Shown here piece after piece: positions 6,637-15,100 of a DNA stretch of 64,000 bases. The notes under the pieces were generated by a model. That model was not told the DNA's origin and ran no database searches. It was given only the letters and a program-made list of their open reading frames with translations. The stretch comes from Sphaerimonospora sp050942215 (lineage in GTDB: Bacteria > Actinomycetota > Actinomycetes > Streptosporangiales > Streptosporangiaceae), in the NCBI RefSeq assembly GCF_050942215.1, contig NZ_CP192056.1, positions 5,580,001 to 5,644,000 of the forward strand. Direction: 5' to 3'. The translations under genes and the position numbers were made by a program. The first letter of the stretch is position 1; each line of letters opens with the position of its first letter.

Positions 6637-8181
6637 GTGGAGCGTCTGAACGTCTGGCTCCTCGTCTCCGCCGTCGTCGTCATCGCGGCCATCGCATCCG
6701 TCCGAATCGTCCACCGCACCGGCCTGCCCAGTCTGCTGATCTATCTCGGCCTGGGCCTGGTGATCGGCGAGGACGGGATCGGCGGCATCCAGTTCGAGAA
6801 CTCCCAGCTCGCCCAGCAGCTCGGCCTCATCGCGCTCGCCGTCATCCTCGCCGAAGGCGGCCTGACCACCAACTGGAAGAACGTCCGCGACTGCGTGCCC
6901 ACCGCCCTGGTCCTCGCCACGTTCGGCGTCGCGGTCAGCGTCGTCGTGCTCGCCGTGGCCGTGCACGCCCTGCTGGGCATGGACTGGCGCAGTGCGCTGC
7001 TGCTCGGCGCGGTGCTCGCGTCGACCGACGCCGCCGCCGTGTTCTCCGTGCTCCGGCGCCTCCCGCTGCCTCCCCGGCTGGCCGGAGTCCTGGAGGCGGA
7101 GTCCGGGTTCAACGACGCACCCGCTGTGATCATCGTGATGGCGCTCAGCGTGGCCTCCGGCCCGCTGCCCACTCCGGGGAACATCATTCTGCACACCACG
7201 ATCGAGCTCGCGATCGGCGCGGTCGTGGGCGTGCTGGTCGGACCGGCGGGCGTCTTCGCGCTGCGCCGGGTCGCGCTCCCCGCATCGGGGCTCTACCCCC
7301 TCGCGGTCCTGGCCCTGGCCTTCATCGCCTACAGCGGGGCGGCGCTGCTGCACGGGAGCGGGTTCCTCGCCGTCTACATCGCCACGCTGATGCTGGGCAA
7401 CGCCCGGCTCCCGCACGCCGGCGACACCCGCGGGTTCGCCGAGGGGTCGGCCTGGCTCGCCCAGATCGGCCTGTTCGTCATGCTCGGCATGCTGGCCAGC
7501 CCATCGGAGCTGCCCGAGGTGATCGTCCCGGCCCTCGTCTCCGGGATCGCTCTGGTCCTGTTCGCCCGGCCGATCTCGGTCGCCGTCTCGGCCGTGCTCG
7601 TACGGCTGGCATGGATGATCCGACTCCCCCGGAACGTACGGCTCACCCGGATCGGGGCGATCCCGTGGCGTGAGCAGATGTTCCTGTCGTGGGCCGGCCT
7701 GCGCGGAGCCGTACCCATCGTGCTCGCCACGATCCCATGGAACGCCGGGGTGCCGGGAGCCAAGAGCCTCTTCAACGACGTCTTCGTCATCGTCGTCGTC
7801 TTCACCCTCGCGCAGGGGCCCACGCTGCCGCATCTCGCACGTTTCCTGGGGGTCACGGCCGAGGGTGAGGCGCGGGAGCTCGACGTCGACTCCGCCCCGC
7901 TGGAGGAGCTCGACGCGGACCTCCTCCAGGTGCGCATCCCGACCGGCTCCCTGCTGCACGGGGTGGAGATCTTCGAGCTGCGGCTCCCCCCGAACACGAT
8001 GGTCACCTTGGTCGTACGCAACGGTGAGTCGTTCGTGCCGACCTCGACCACGCGGCTCATCGCGGGGGATCAGCTCCTCATCGTCGCCACGGCGAGCCAG
8101 CGGAAGGCCGTCGAGCGCCGGCTTCGCGCCGTGAGCCGGCGCGGCAAGCTGGCCGAGTGGTACGGCGAACGCGGCCTGTGA
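6637..8181 (+). CDS. CPA1-family cation/proton antiporter with TrkA-C domain
   Basis: The 514-residue protein has about 12 hydrophobic segments across residues 5-400, then a soluble RCK-C/TrkA-C domain (about 425-500, VRIPTGSLLHGVEIFEL...GDQLLIVA). Antiporter motifs include GLIALAVILAEGGL, ASTDAAAVFSVLRR, LEAESGFNDAPAVI (the ND pair expected to bind cation and proton) and FLSWAGLRGAVPIVLA. NhaP2/CvrA-type proteins exchange K+ or Na+ for H+, and the C-terminal domain usually senses ligand. The start is GTG 6637. It separates the cyclo-ligase gene from ruc, which are neighbours in mycobacteria. Confidence 0.88.
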   Translation: MERLNVWLLVSAVVVIAAIASVRIVHRTGLPSLLIYLGLGLVIGEDGIGGIQFENSQLAQQLGLIALAVILAEGGLTTNWKNVRDCVPTALVLATFGVAVSVVVLAVAVHALLGMDWRSALLLGAVLASTDAAAVFSVLRRLPLPPRLAGVLEAESGFNDAPAVIIVMALSVASGPLPTPGNIILHTTIELAIGAVVGVLVGPAGVFALRRVALPASGLYPLAVLALAFIAYSGAALLHGSGFLAVYIATLMLGNARLPHAGDTRGFAEGSAWLAQIGLFVMLGMLASPSELPEVIVPALVSGIALVLFARPISVAVSAVLVRLAWMIRLPRNVRLTRIGAIPWREQMFLSWAGLRGAVPIVLATIPWNAGVPGAKSLFNDVFVIVVVFTLAQGPTLPHLARFLGVTAEGEARELDVDSAPLEELDADLLQVRIPTGSLLHGVEIFELRLPPNTMVTLVVRNGESFVPTSTTRLIAGDQLLIVATASQRKAVERRLRAVSRRGKLAEWYGERGL

Positions 8182-8308
8182 GCGGAGAGACGGTCCGGCA
8201 GGGGGAGCCGGGAGCGCGGACGGCCGACGAACGGGACATTCGAGACAGGCGACCCGTACGGCAATAAACCGGTCCGGAGTGGCGTTTGGCCTCGTGGGTT
8301 GCTTACCA

Positions 8309-8335
8309 TTAGCAATCGTCATGGCCGAGTGCTAG
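8309..8335 (+). promoter_or_regulatory. CIRCE-like HrcA operator upstream of ruc
   Basis: TTAGCAATC-N9-GAGTGCTAG matches the CIRCE consensus TTAGCACTC-N9-GAGTGCTAA at 16 of 18 positions with the exact 9-bp spacer. It ends 109 bp upstream of the ruc/FmdB start. HrcA repression through CIRCE and heat induction follow from the family; the M. tuberculosis homologue Rv0991c is known to be HrcA-controlled. Confidence 0.8.
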
Positions 8336-8444
8336 ACAGTTTTCGGTGAATGCCGTCGGTCGCGAACAGCGTCCGCGCCCGTGCGGCAGAAGCCGATTCA
8401 CCGAACACGACATTGGCTTCAAGTGTTAGTTCCGGGAGGAACGC

Positions 8445-8852
8445 GTGCCCACCTACCAGTACGCCTGCACGGCCTGCGACGAGCAGTTGGAGGTCGTCCA
8501 GAAGTTCTCCGACGACCCGCTCACGGAGTGCCCGTCCTGCCATGGGCGGCTGCGCAAGGTCTTCTCCGCCGTGGGCATCGTGTTCAAGGGCTCCGGCTTC
8601 TACCGCACCGACAGCCGTTCCTCCGGTTCGTCGTCGTCGGTGGCGGCCTCGTCGAACGGCTCCAACGGGTCGAGCGGGTCGAGGGACTCGAGTGGCGCGA
8701 ACGGCTCCAGCGGCTCCAGCGGTTCCGGCGGCGAGGCGTCGAAGTCGTCGGGCGGATCGGGCAAGAAGGACGCCGCCGCTTCCTCCTCGTCCTCTGGGTC
8801 GTCGGGATCCTCGGGTTCGTCCGGCTCGTCCGGCTCGACCACGGCGGCCTGA
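8445..8852 (+). CDS. ruc: Ruc-like redox-regulated chaperone (FmdB zinc ribbon, disordered tail)
   Basis: The 135-residue protein has an FmdB-type zinc ribbon in its first 45 residues with two CxxC pairs (C8/C11, C29/C32), then a long Ser/Gly-rich tail that should be disordered. GTG 8445 has GGGAGGAAC upstream. Ruc (Rv0991c) of M. tuberculosis has the same architecture, lies beside the same 5-formyl-THF cyclo-ligase/galU neighbourhood, and becomes an active holdase when its zinc cysteines are oxidised. The upstream CIRCE supports this identity. If it is only a generic FmdB protein, the function is unknown. Confidence 0.8.
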   Translation: MPTYQYACTACDEQLEVVQKFSDDPLTECPSCHGRLRKVFSAVGIVFKGSGFYRTDSRSSGSSSSVAASSNGSNGSSGSRDSSGANGSSGSSGSGGEASKSSGGSGKKDAAASSSSSGSSGSSGSSGSSGSTTAA

Positions 8853-8973
8853 GGTCCTGAGGTACCCACGGCTCCAAGGCCCTGAATTCTCTGAAACCCG
8901 GGCCGCCCGGATCCGGGTGCGGACGGTTATCCACAGGACGCCGCCGCGTACCGCCGGGACGGGACGACTTCGT

Positions 8974-8979
8974 TAGGGT
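8974..8979 (+). promoter_or_regulatory. -10 box of a probably leaderless mtnP transcript
   Basis: TAGGGT matches the actinobacterial TANNNT -10 and ends 7 bp before ATG 8987, so transcription should begin at or next to the start codon. No clear Shine-Dalgarno is present. A TTATCCACA sequence lies upstream at 8927-8935. Confidence 0.5.
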
Positions 8980-8986
8980 CGTCGAC

Positions 8987-9793
8987 ATGGTCAATCACGT
9001 AGAGATCGGCATCATCGGCGGCTCGGGGCTTTACTCCCTCCTCGACGACGCCGACGAGGTCGAGGTGGAGACGCCGTACGGCCCACCCAGCGACAAGATC
9101 GCGCTGGGCCGGATCGGCGGCCGGTCGGTGGCGTTCGTCCCCCGGCACGGCCGTGACCACGTCCATCCTCCGCACCGCATTCCCTACCGTGCGAACCTGT
9201 GGGCGCTGCGCTCCCTCGGCGTACGTCAGGTGCTGGCGCCCAACGCGGTCGGCTCACTGCGCCCCGAGCTCGGGCCGGGCACACTGGTGGTTCCCGACCA
9301 GCTCGTGGACCGGACCAGCGGGAGGGTGCAGACCTACTACGACACGGGCTGCGCCGTACACGTGTCGTTCGCCGACCCCTACTGCCCGCAGGGCCGGGCC
9401 ATCGCCGTGGCCAAGGCGGTCGAGGCGGGGTGGGACACGGTCGACGGCGGCACCCTGGTGGTGATCGAGGGGCCGCGTTTCTCCACCCGCGCGGAGTCGA
9501 GGTGGTTCTCGGCGGCGGGGTGGTCGATCGTCGGCATGACCGGGCACCCCGAAGCCGTGCTCGCCCGGGAGCTGGCGCTCTGCTACACCGCGCTGTCGCT
9601 CGTCACGGATCACGACGCGGGCGTCGAGGCCGGCGAGGGGGTCACCCACGAGGAGGTCCTCGCCTTCTTCGCCGCCAACGTCGAGCGGATGCGCACGCTG
9701 GTCGGCTCGGTCGCCGAGGCCCTCCCGGCCGAACGCGACTGCGTCTGCGGCAGCGCCCTCGACGGCGTCAAGCTCCCCTTCGACCTTCCCTAA
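8987..9793 (+). CDS. mtnP: S-methyl-5'-thioadenosine phosphorylase (MTAP/PNP family)
   Basis: The 268-residue enzyme has the MTAP signatures: IGIIGGSGLYSL at the N-terminus, VPRHGRDHVHPPHRIPYRAN (phosphate and substrate region), APNAVGSLRPELGPG, VVIEGPRFSTRAES, and VGMTGHPEAVLARELALCY with a late SLVTDHDAG. Such enzymes phosphorolyse methylthioadenosine to adenine and methylthioribose-1-phosphate in methionine and polyamine salvage. The sequence ends in DGVKLPFDLP. It could also accept other 6-aminopurine nucleosides. Confidence 0.9.
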   Translation: MVNHVEIGIIGGSGLYSLLDDADEVEVETPYGPPSDKIALGRIGGRSVAFVPRHGRDHVHPPHRIPYRANLWALRSLGVRQVLAPNAVGSLRPELGPGTLVVPDQLVDRTSGRVQTYYDTGCAVHVSFADPYCPQGRAIAVAKAVEAGWDTVDGGTLVVIEGPRFSTRAESRWFSAAGWSIVGMTGHPEAVLARELALCYTALSLVTDHDAGVEAGEGVTHEEVLAFFAANVERMRTLVGSVAEALPAERDCVCGSALDGVKLPFDLP

Positions 9794-9805
9794 CCCGGAC
9801 CCGCC

Positions 9806-10570
9806 GTGAGTGCCCTGAGCCGCCTGTTCGCACGCCCTCTCACGACCACTCAGCGCCGTCGTTCCATCACTCGCCGCATCGCCGCTCATCGCCGCCTGAT
9901 CTCGGCGATCCTCGCGAGTGCGGCGATGGCCTGCGCGCTGGCATCCGTAGGGCCGCCGGGCGGCGTGGAAGTCCTCGCCGCCGCCCATGACCTGGGTGGA
10001 GGTCGGCTGTCCGCCTCCGACGTCATGGTCGTACGGCTCCCGCCCGACGCGGTGCCCGATGGCGTCTTCCATCCGGAGACCACGCTGACGGGACGGGTCG
10101 TCGCCGGGCCTATGCGACGGGGCGAACCGCTCACCGACGCGCGGATCCTGGGACGGGGGATGCTCTCGACGCAGGGGCCGGGAATGGTGGCGACGCCGGT
10201 CAGGATCGCCGACCCGGCCGCCGGCGGGTTGCTCTCACCCGGTGACGTCGTCGACGTCCTGGCCGCGTTCGAGACCGACCCGTTCGAGACCGACCCGTTC
10301 GCGGCGGACCCGTTCCCGGAGACGCCGCCGGAGGAGCCGCCCGGGGGCGCGGCGGCGGACGACATGGGGAGCATCGAGAGGGCGTCGCCGGAGGGTACGG
10401 CGCGGCAGGCCGTCATGGTCGCGCGCGAGGTGCGGGTGATGACGCCGCCGTCATCCGGAGAGGGGGGCGAGGGCGTCCTGCTCGTGCTGGCGACCACCCC
10501 GGGCCAGGCCGCCCGGCTCGCACAGGCACAGGCCCAGGGGCGGCTCTCGGTCGCGATCCACCCCCGCTGA
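9806..10570 (+). CDS. SAF-domain protein, CpaB/RcpC-like
   Basis: The 254-residue protein starts at GTG 9806, has a membrane anchor near residues 30-48, and a SAF domain (VEVLAAAHDLGGGRLSASDV...GRVVAGPMRRGEPLT) like those of Flp-pilus CpaB/RcpC and AFP-like proteins. A Pro/Glu-rich insertion carries three tandem DPF units (FETDPF, FETDPF, FAADPF), encoded by a 15-bp repeat at about 10270-10315. Single SAF proteins of this kind are common in actinomycetes without pilus genes; the role is unknown. It follows mtnP by 12 bp and may be co-transcribed. Confidence 0.75.
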   Translation: MSALSRLFARPLTTTQRRRSITRRIAAHRRLISAILASAAMACALASVGPPGGVEVLAAAHDLGGGRLSASDVMVVRLPPDAVPDGVFHPETTLTGRVVAGPMRRGEPLTDARILGRGMLSTQGPGMVATPVRIADPAAGGLLSPGDVVDVLAAFETDPFETDPFAADPFPETPPEEPPGGAAADDMGSIERASPEGTARQAVMVAREVRVMTPPSSGEGGEGVLLVLATTPGQAARLAQAQAQGRLSVAIHPR

Positions 10571-10574
10571 GGCC

Positions 10575-10603
10575 CCGGGAGCCGTCGTGAAGCGGTCTCC
10601 CGG
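10575..10603. terminator. Hairpin between convergent SAF and M15 genes
   Basis: CCGGGAG at 10575-10581 pairs with CTCCCGG at 10597-10603, with an inner CCG/CGG extension in the loop. It lies right after the SAF gene stop and could serve both convergent genes. There is no T-run. Confidence 0.45.
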
Positions 10604-10618
10604 AGGAATTCCCAGAGG

Positions 10619-10680
10619 GTCGGTCTCTCAGGGGTCGGCTTCTCAGGGAGTCGGCTTCTCAGGGAGTCGGCTTCTCAGAG
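10619..10680. repeat. 16-bp tandem repeat at the 3' end of the M15 gene
   Basis: GTCGGCTTCTCAGGGA is repeated at 10634-10649 and 10650-10665, with variants at 10619-10633 and 10666-10680. The last unit overlaps the stop codon of the minus-strand peptidase gene. It looks like replication slippage. Confidence 0.75.
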
Positions 10681-11829
10681 GAGGGAGCCGACCTGCGGGT
10701 CGTACTCCCAATGCCAGGGCTCGAAGGGGCTGCGATAGGCCCAGTCGGGGTGAATCCAGCCGAACCGCTTGCCGTTCTCCTCCAGCCAGTTGAACTCCGC
10801 CGAGCGGAAGATCTGGACGCCGCCGCACAGGTCGACGGCCAGCCCAAGGCCGTGATTGCTCTTGCCTGGCGTGGCGGCGAATCCGGGGCGCCGGTAGTAG
10901 ATCGCCTGCTGCTCCCCAAGGCTGCGATAGCTGTCAGAGACGCAGATCGGCTTGCCGAAACGCCTCTGGTAGGCCAGGTTGAGGTCGGCGAAGGCGATGG
11001 CGGCGTCAGCGCGCAACTCCTCGCCTCGCTGCGGCAGCGGGCACAGGATGCTCTGCGGGAGCAGGCCGTTCGGGTACTGCTCGGCGATCCCCACCCTCGT
11101 CGGGTCGCATCCGTTCCTGTTCGCCTTTCCGAGTTTGACCCCCAGCTTGACGAGCGCCTTGGTCAGGGACTTGACGAGTTTGGACGAACGCTTACGCAGC
11201 ATCTTGATCTCCGCGTCGAGCTGGGCCTCCTGCAGGAGATTCGCCGCGCGCAGCTCCTGCGCCTCGGCCGCCAGCCGTTCCTGCCGCCGTTGCAGCCGCG
11301 CCGCGTCATTGAGCACCGTGTTACGTGCGTTGGCCAGGTAATCCAGGTCGCTCATCGCCCGCAGCGCCCCGCTGTCGTCACCGCTCGCGGTGAACGGGCT
11401 GACGCCGGACATGGCAGGATCCTGGTAAATGACCTGGATGAGGTCGGACAGAGGTTTGCGCAGCTTGTTGAGCTCTTGCGAGGCCGCCTGAAGCTGGGTC
11501 AGCTTCGCCGCGAGTCGCTTCTGCGACGACTCGAACCGCTTCTCCCGAGACTTGAGGACCTTCGTGGCGTCCTCGATCCCCTGATAGGCCTGCTGCGCCT
11601 GGCGTCGCAACTCGGTAAGCGTGGTCGGATCCTTGCCCTCGGCGGCACCGGCGCTCTGGGCGGCGGCACTCCGCGTGGTCGCACTCTGTGTGGCGGCATC
11701 CTGGACGGCCCTGGCGTGGGTGGCGGCCGCGGCCGGGCCGTACGGGATTCCAGCGGAAAGCGAAGCCATCACCGTGACGACCGCGATCAGACCCACTGAT
11801 CGAGGAGAGGGCACGATCGTCTCCTCCAT
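10675..11829 (-). CDS. Secreted M15-family D-alanyl-D-alanine carboxypeptidase with coiled coil
   Basis: The 384-residue protein has a signal peptide (hydrophobic at about residues 12-36), a long helical coiled-coil region (about 70-240, Arg/Lys/Glu/Leu-rich), and a VanY-like M15 domain at the C-terminus. Zn and catalytic motifs are visible: SDSYRSLGEQQAIYYRR, KSNHGLGLAVDLCGG (SxHxxGxAxD) and FEPWHWEYD (HxH-type end). Such enzymes trim the peptidoglycan stem peptide outside the membrane. The coiled coil suggests regulation by a partner, as in NlpC/P60 and PcsB-type hydrolases; that is inference. Confidence 0.88.
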   Translation of the reverse strand: MEETIVPSPRSVGLIAVVTVMASLSAGIPYGPAAAATHARAVQDAATQSATTRSAAAQSAGAAEGKDPTTLTELRRQAQQAYQGIEDATKVLKSREKRFESSQKRLAAKLTQLQAASQELNKLRKPLSDLIQVIYQDPAMSGVSPFTASGDDSGALRAMSDLDYLANARNTVLNDAARLQRRQERLAAEAQELRAANLLQEAQLDAEIKMLRKRSSKLVKSLTKALVKLGVKLGKANRNGCDPTRVGIAEQYPNGLLPQSILCPLPQRGEELRADAAIAFADLNLAYQRRFGKPICVSDSYRSLGEQQAIYYRRPGFAATPGKSNHGLGLAVDLCGGVQIFRSAEFNWLEENGKRFGWIHPDWAYRSPFEPWHWEYDPQVGSLL

Positions 11830-11904
11830 GCGAACTCGTGACCTGGGTCAGGGACGCACGTTACTACAGAGACCTGTGTGACCGGACCTCGCTCACCAGA
11901 TGCA

Positions 11905-12960
11905 CTATCTAACAGTCACGTCCCTTTCGAGCGCTTTGCCGTGCCGTACCGTGCCCTGGCGTGGACTCGTCTCGGCTGCGCCCGGGGACGTTTCCAGAGC
12001 CAGCGTGTGTTCCCGGCAGAGCTCCCACAGCCAGGTGTCCCGCCACTCAGGCGAGCAGGTGAGGGGCGTCTCGACGATCGCCGACTCGCTCGGTTCCTTC
12101 GGCGCGATCGGCACGGTCGTTGTCGGCTTCGGCGCCCGCCTGACGACGGCGGGCGGAGCCTGCGGGCCGGGCTCAGGCTCCGGGATCCGGATCAGGCCGC
12201 CGTAGACCCGCACCGGCCCGAGAGGCTCGGGGACCCGGGTCGGCTCCAGCACCGCGTCCCGCCCGGCCCGTACGGACGTCGCCGGCTCTGCTCCACCCGC
12301 CGTCCCGTCGACGGCCATCGCCGCCGCGGCACCGGCGTCGTTCGTCTGTTCCCCGCTCGCAGGACTGCCGTCCCCCGTGTTCTCCCGGCTCCCCGTCGGC
12401 TCGTCGCCGTTTCCGTTCTCGACGGTCGCGGTCTTTCCGGCGTTCTCGGGGTTCTCACCGTTCTCGGGGTTCTCACCGTTCTCGGATGCGGGCCGGTCTG
12501 GAGCGACGTTCTGACGGCCCGCGCTCCGGTGATCCTTGCTCGCGGCGTCGGCCGTGCCGTACGGCCCGGGACTCGGCGACGGGGTCGGGGCGGCAGCCTC
12601 GTCCCGTGCTGTGTCGCCCTGTGGCGTGACTCCTCGCGAAGTGCGTCCCGCGCCGTCCCGTCCGTCCCCCGCCTCGGCATGTTCCCGTCCGTGGCCACTC
12701 GGCGGCGTGACCGTGGGCGGAAGGACGGTCACGTAGGGCGCTCCTGCGGGCGTCTCAGTCTCCGGCGTAGCGGTTCCCAAGGGCTGCCTCACCTGCGCAG
12801 CCGCCTTCTCGCCGTCGGCGACGCTGCCTCGCGCCGCGTCCTCGTATCCGGCGAGCTTCGCCATGAGCATGACCACGGCCAGGATCGCAGGCACGATCAT
12901 CGCGGTGATGAACATCAGCGGGCGCAGCCTGTGGACATACGTACGTCGCTTTACGGTCAC
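11905..12960 (-). CDS. Single-pass membrane protein with long disordered extracytoplasmic region
   Basis: Starting at GTG 12960 the protein (351 aa) has a short basic N-terminus, one transmembrane segment (MFITAMIVPAILAVVMLMAK, about residues 16-35), then a long Pro/Glu/Thr/Gly-rich region and a short conserved-looking C-terminus with two Cys (LTCSPEWRDTWLWELCREH). The middle contains a tandem ENGENP repeat encoded by an 18-bp duplication near 12450-12485. An in-frame upstream extension to 13089 is Arg/Ala-rich and unlikely. I do not recognise a family. The C-terminal Cys pair may form a disulfide outside the cell. Confidence 0.65.
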   Translation of the reverse strand: MTVKRRTYVHRLRPLMFITAMIVPAILAVVMLMAKLAGYEDAARGSVADGEKAAAQVRQPLGTATPETETPAGAPYVTVLPPTVTPPSGHGREHAEAGDGRDGAGRTSRGVTPQGDTARDEAAAPTPSPSPGPYGTADAASKDHRSAGRQNVAPDRPASENGENPENGENPENAGKTATVENGNGDEPTGSRENTGDGSPASGEQTNDAGAAAAMAVDGTAGGAEPATSVRAGRDAVLEPTRVPEPLGPVRVYGGLIRIPEPEPGPQAPPAVVRRAPKPTTTVPIAPKEPSESAIVETPLTCSPEWRDTWLWELCREHTLALETSPGAAETSPRQGTVRHGKALERDVTVR

Positions 12961-13118
12961 GAACCGTGACGGTAACCGTCGCGCGCAAGCCGGAGCCCGA
13001 CCACTTGCCAGCCCTTTACCGCACGTCAGCCAAGCGATGACCGGCCCGGCTCGAGCGACACTCCCCCCGGGATGCGCAACCTGGCCCAACCTTTCGCTAG
13101 GCTTACATAGCGCGACAA

Positions 13119-13191
13119 GCCTCCGTAGCTCAGGGGATAGAGCACCGCTCTCCTAAAGCGGGTGCCGCAGGTTCGAATCCTGCCGGGGGCA
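13119..13191 (+). tRNA. tRNA-Arg (anticodon CCT), island integration site
   Basis: GCCTCCG pairs with CGGGGGC in the acceptor stem; the D-arm, anticodon stem CCGCT/AGCGG with loop CTCCTAA, and T-arm with GGTTCGAATCC are canonical. Anticodon CCT reads AGG. CCA is not encoded. A -10-like TAGGCT lies at 13098-13103. A degenerate copy of the anticodon/T-arm half at 28074-28103 marks this gene as an attachment site. Confidence 0.94.
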
Positions 13192-13206
13192 CTCTTTGAT
13201 CAGGCC

Positions 13207-13229
13207 AAACAGCCCCTCACCTGGGGTTT
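13207..13229 (+). terminator. Terminator of tRNA-Arg
   Basis: AAACAGCCCC-TCACCT-GGGGTTT forms a short stem ending in T residues, 16 bp after the tRNA 3' end. Confidence 0.55.
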
Positions 13230-14195
13230 CTCTGTAGCTGCCCGGCGATCATGTGCAGCGAGATGCAGCCGTAGGCAGCTGCGTGTCAGTGATCGCGATA
13301 TATAACGCGAAATGATCTTGACGGCGTTCTGCCTGGTCAACGTCGTCCACCTGAAGCACGCGGTCCAGGGACTCCCCCGCTCGAGGCCTCTCCAGACTCA
13401 CAACCAGGCACGTCCAGCCCTACCGGAGCGAACACTCTCAATGTATGCACATGTACACAGAGGGCAATATGTAAGCCATAACGGAACAGGAACGCAGTCC
13501 ATGTCGCAATACGGACATCACTGGGAAGCTTGCTCGACACCTTGACTTGCACTCAAGGAGAGCGATGGGTCTAAACGATCTTCACAGGAAGCATCCTACG
13601 GCGCGATCCGAGCCATCCAGGTACCCCCCTACATGCCCCCTCTACCTTTGTTGTTAATTCCCTTTGGCTAATCTAATCCTTATGGATAGCTAACCGGCCC
13701 CCTTACTTAATGCCTTTAGCAGGATCAGATTATTTGGGCGGGAACTTGATTCGGCGCCGCTTAGCAAATGACTGGAGCCTAGCCAGACGGAACACTTCGG
13801 CAGCATTCTCGCAGGTCAGAGGCGCCTCGATCAAGATCGGCCAGATTTCCATAGGAAGTACCCGACGACCGGTTGTTCACCTGCTAGATTTGGAGCCGCT
13901 TTACATCGGCAGGCCGACCTAGGCCCTATAGCCGCATGTGGCAGTCGGTTACTTTCCGCGACGATTTCGTTTGGAGGCCGCGTGATTATCACCTTCAGGT
14001 GCGGGCGGAGCGCCCGCACGAAGCATGGCAAACCCAAGGTATGGACGCTCCGCCTTGCAATCACCTTCGGTCACTAAGTGACCGAATCCGCTGGTCAGTT
14101 GCCGCTGGCCAGCGGGTCCCCGCCCGAGAGGTTTCGGGGCAGGGATGCTAGACGCACACTATCTGCCTCTAGCTGCTGTCGCATGGAGATGCGCA
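13230..14195. other. Gene-poor, AT-richer stretch; no gene seen
   Basis: No open frame here shows coding composition or recognisable motifs. It contains a 9-bp-stem hairpin (GTGCGGGCG/CGCCCGCAC, 13999-14019) and the palindrome CCGCTGGCCAGCGG (14102-14115). The first part beside the tRNA is the usual place of attachment and excision signals, but I cannot identify specific sites. Confidence 0.5.
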
Positions 14196-14225
14196 AGAGC
14201 CTCCCAGGCTAGCCTGGGAGGCTCT
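14196..14225 (-). terminator. 30-bp perfect palindrome after the integrase remnant
   Basis: The 15-bp arms AGAGCCTCCCAGGCT and its exact complement are contiguous at 14196-14225 with no spacer, 12 bp downstream of the minus-strand integrase stop. It is likely a terminator; in RNA the central bases would form the loop. Confidence 0.7.
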
Positions 14226-14236
14226 GTCTTCCTTGG

Positions 14237-14940
14237 TCAATCACCGAGCGCGTTGTAAATCTTGCTGTTTACTCGCGCATCTTCTCCCTCTACGCACTTC
14301 GCGTAGACACGTTGCAGGACCTCCACGCTGTGCCCGGCACGCTGGGCGACCTCGGTTGCCGGAACGCCGATGTTGAGCCAGAGCGAGACGGCCGCGTGCC
14401 GCAGGTCGTACGGCCGAGCGGCCAGCGGTGAGGCCGCCTGCTCTGGCCCGAACCCGATGGCCCGAGCCTCCTGCCAGATCCGGGAGATCGCCGAGGCGGT
14501 GTAGGGGCGGCCCTTGGCGGTGCGGAACAGCCGGCCATCGTCGGCCACGCCGTACCGCTTGATGTGCTCTCGCAGGATCGCCACCAGGACCGGCGGAATC
14601 GGGATCGGCCGGGTCTCCCCTCGGCCCGATGCTTCAGGCCGCGCTCGTCGTGTGCCTCCCCCGAGTCGGTATAGCGCTTGTTCGCCTGTGGCCGCGCCTT
14701 CTCCAGCGTCAGCGTGCCCCAGCCCTCATCGGGCAAGTCGCAGTTCTCCCGCCGAAGGCCCGCGGCTTCCTCCGGACGAAGCGCGGCATACTACCTGCAG
14801 GCGTATATGGCCATCATGCGCGCTCCCCGCAAGCGGCCAACGTACGACACCGCAGCAAGGAGCGCCCGCGCCTGACGAGGGTTGATCACCGTCCGGGGGT
14901 CGACGGCTTCGGCGAGGCCAATCGAGTTCCGCGGAGCCGC
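14237..14940 (-). pseudogene. Tyrosine recombinase (integrase), frameshifted and truncated
   Basis: The C-terminal part in the frame ending at 14237 carries RPYDLRHAAVSLWLNIG, QRAGHSVEVLQRVYAKC and the expected catalytic RxxH, GHS and Tyr. Upstream, the same protein continues in other frames: LPDEGWGTLTLEKARPQANK with DSGEAHDERGLKHRAEG (about 14620-14745), then YAALRPEEAAGLRRENC, then VINPRQARALLAAVSYVG (about 14820-14890). Frame changes occur near 14620 (in a run of G) and near 14790, and the N-terminal DNA-binding domain is missing beyond about 14940. The enzyme should be inactive. A paralogous fragment lies at 29092-29294. Confidence 0.85.
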
Positions 14941-15100
14941 CCGCGACGCTTGGAAGCTCGCCAACTGGGAGCAGTACGTCGCCGGACTCACCACCGAGGC
15001 CAGCCCGGCCACCGCGCACGTGACAGTGGATAACCGGCTCGGTGCGGTGATCAGCCTTGCCGACCAGACCCGCGAGACGCTCAAGCGGATCCTGTCGTGA
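14936..15100 (+). pseudogene. 3' remnant of an unknown gene joined to integrase DNA
   Basis: The frame ending in TGA at 15100 encodes AWKLANWEQYVAGLTTEASP and then LGAVISLADQTRETLKRILS, which looks like the end of a real soluble protein. Upstream of about 14936 the frame is antisense to the integrase, so the gene was cut there. Its stop overlaps the GTG of the kinase gene (GTGA), which suggests they were once an operon. Confidence 0.45.

Noticed and set aside
6037..8322. Long minus-strand open frame antisense to the antiporter gene
   Set aside because: Arg/Gly/Asp-rich translation without motifs; it mirrors the wobble-GC of the real plus-strand gene.
8600..8869. Minus-strand acidic protein opposite the Ser-rich tail of ruc
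   Set aside because: Its Asp/Glu/Pro run is the complement of the Ser/Gly codons of the plus-strand gene.
8927..8935. Perfect DnaA box TTATCCACA, possible replication origin
   Set aside because: Only a single box; oriC clusters have many boxes and dnaA/dnaN neighbours. The sequence is common in GC-rich actinomycete promoters.
10619..10680. CRISPR array from the repeated 16-mer
   Set aside because: Units are contiguous without spacers; it is a simple tandem duplication.
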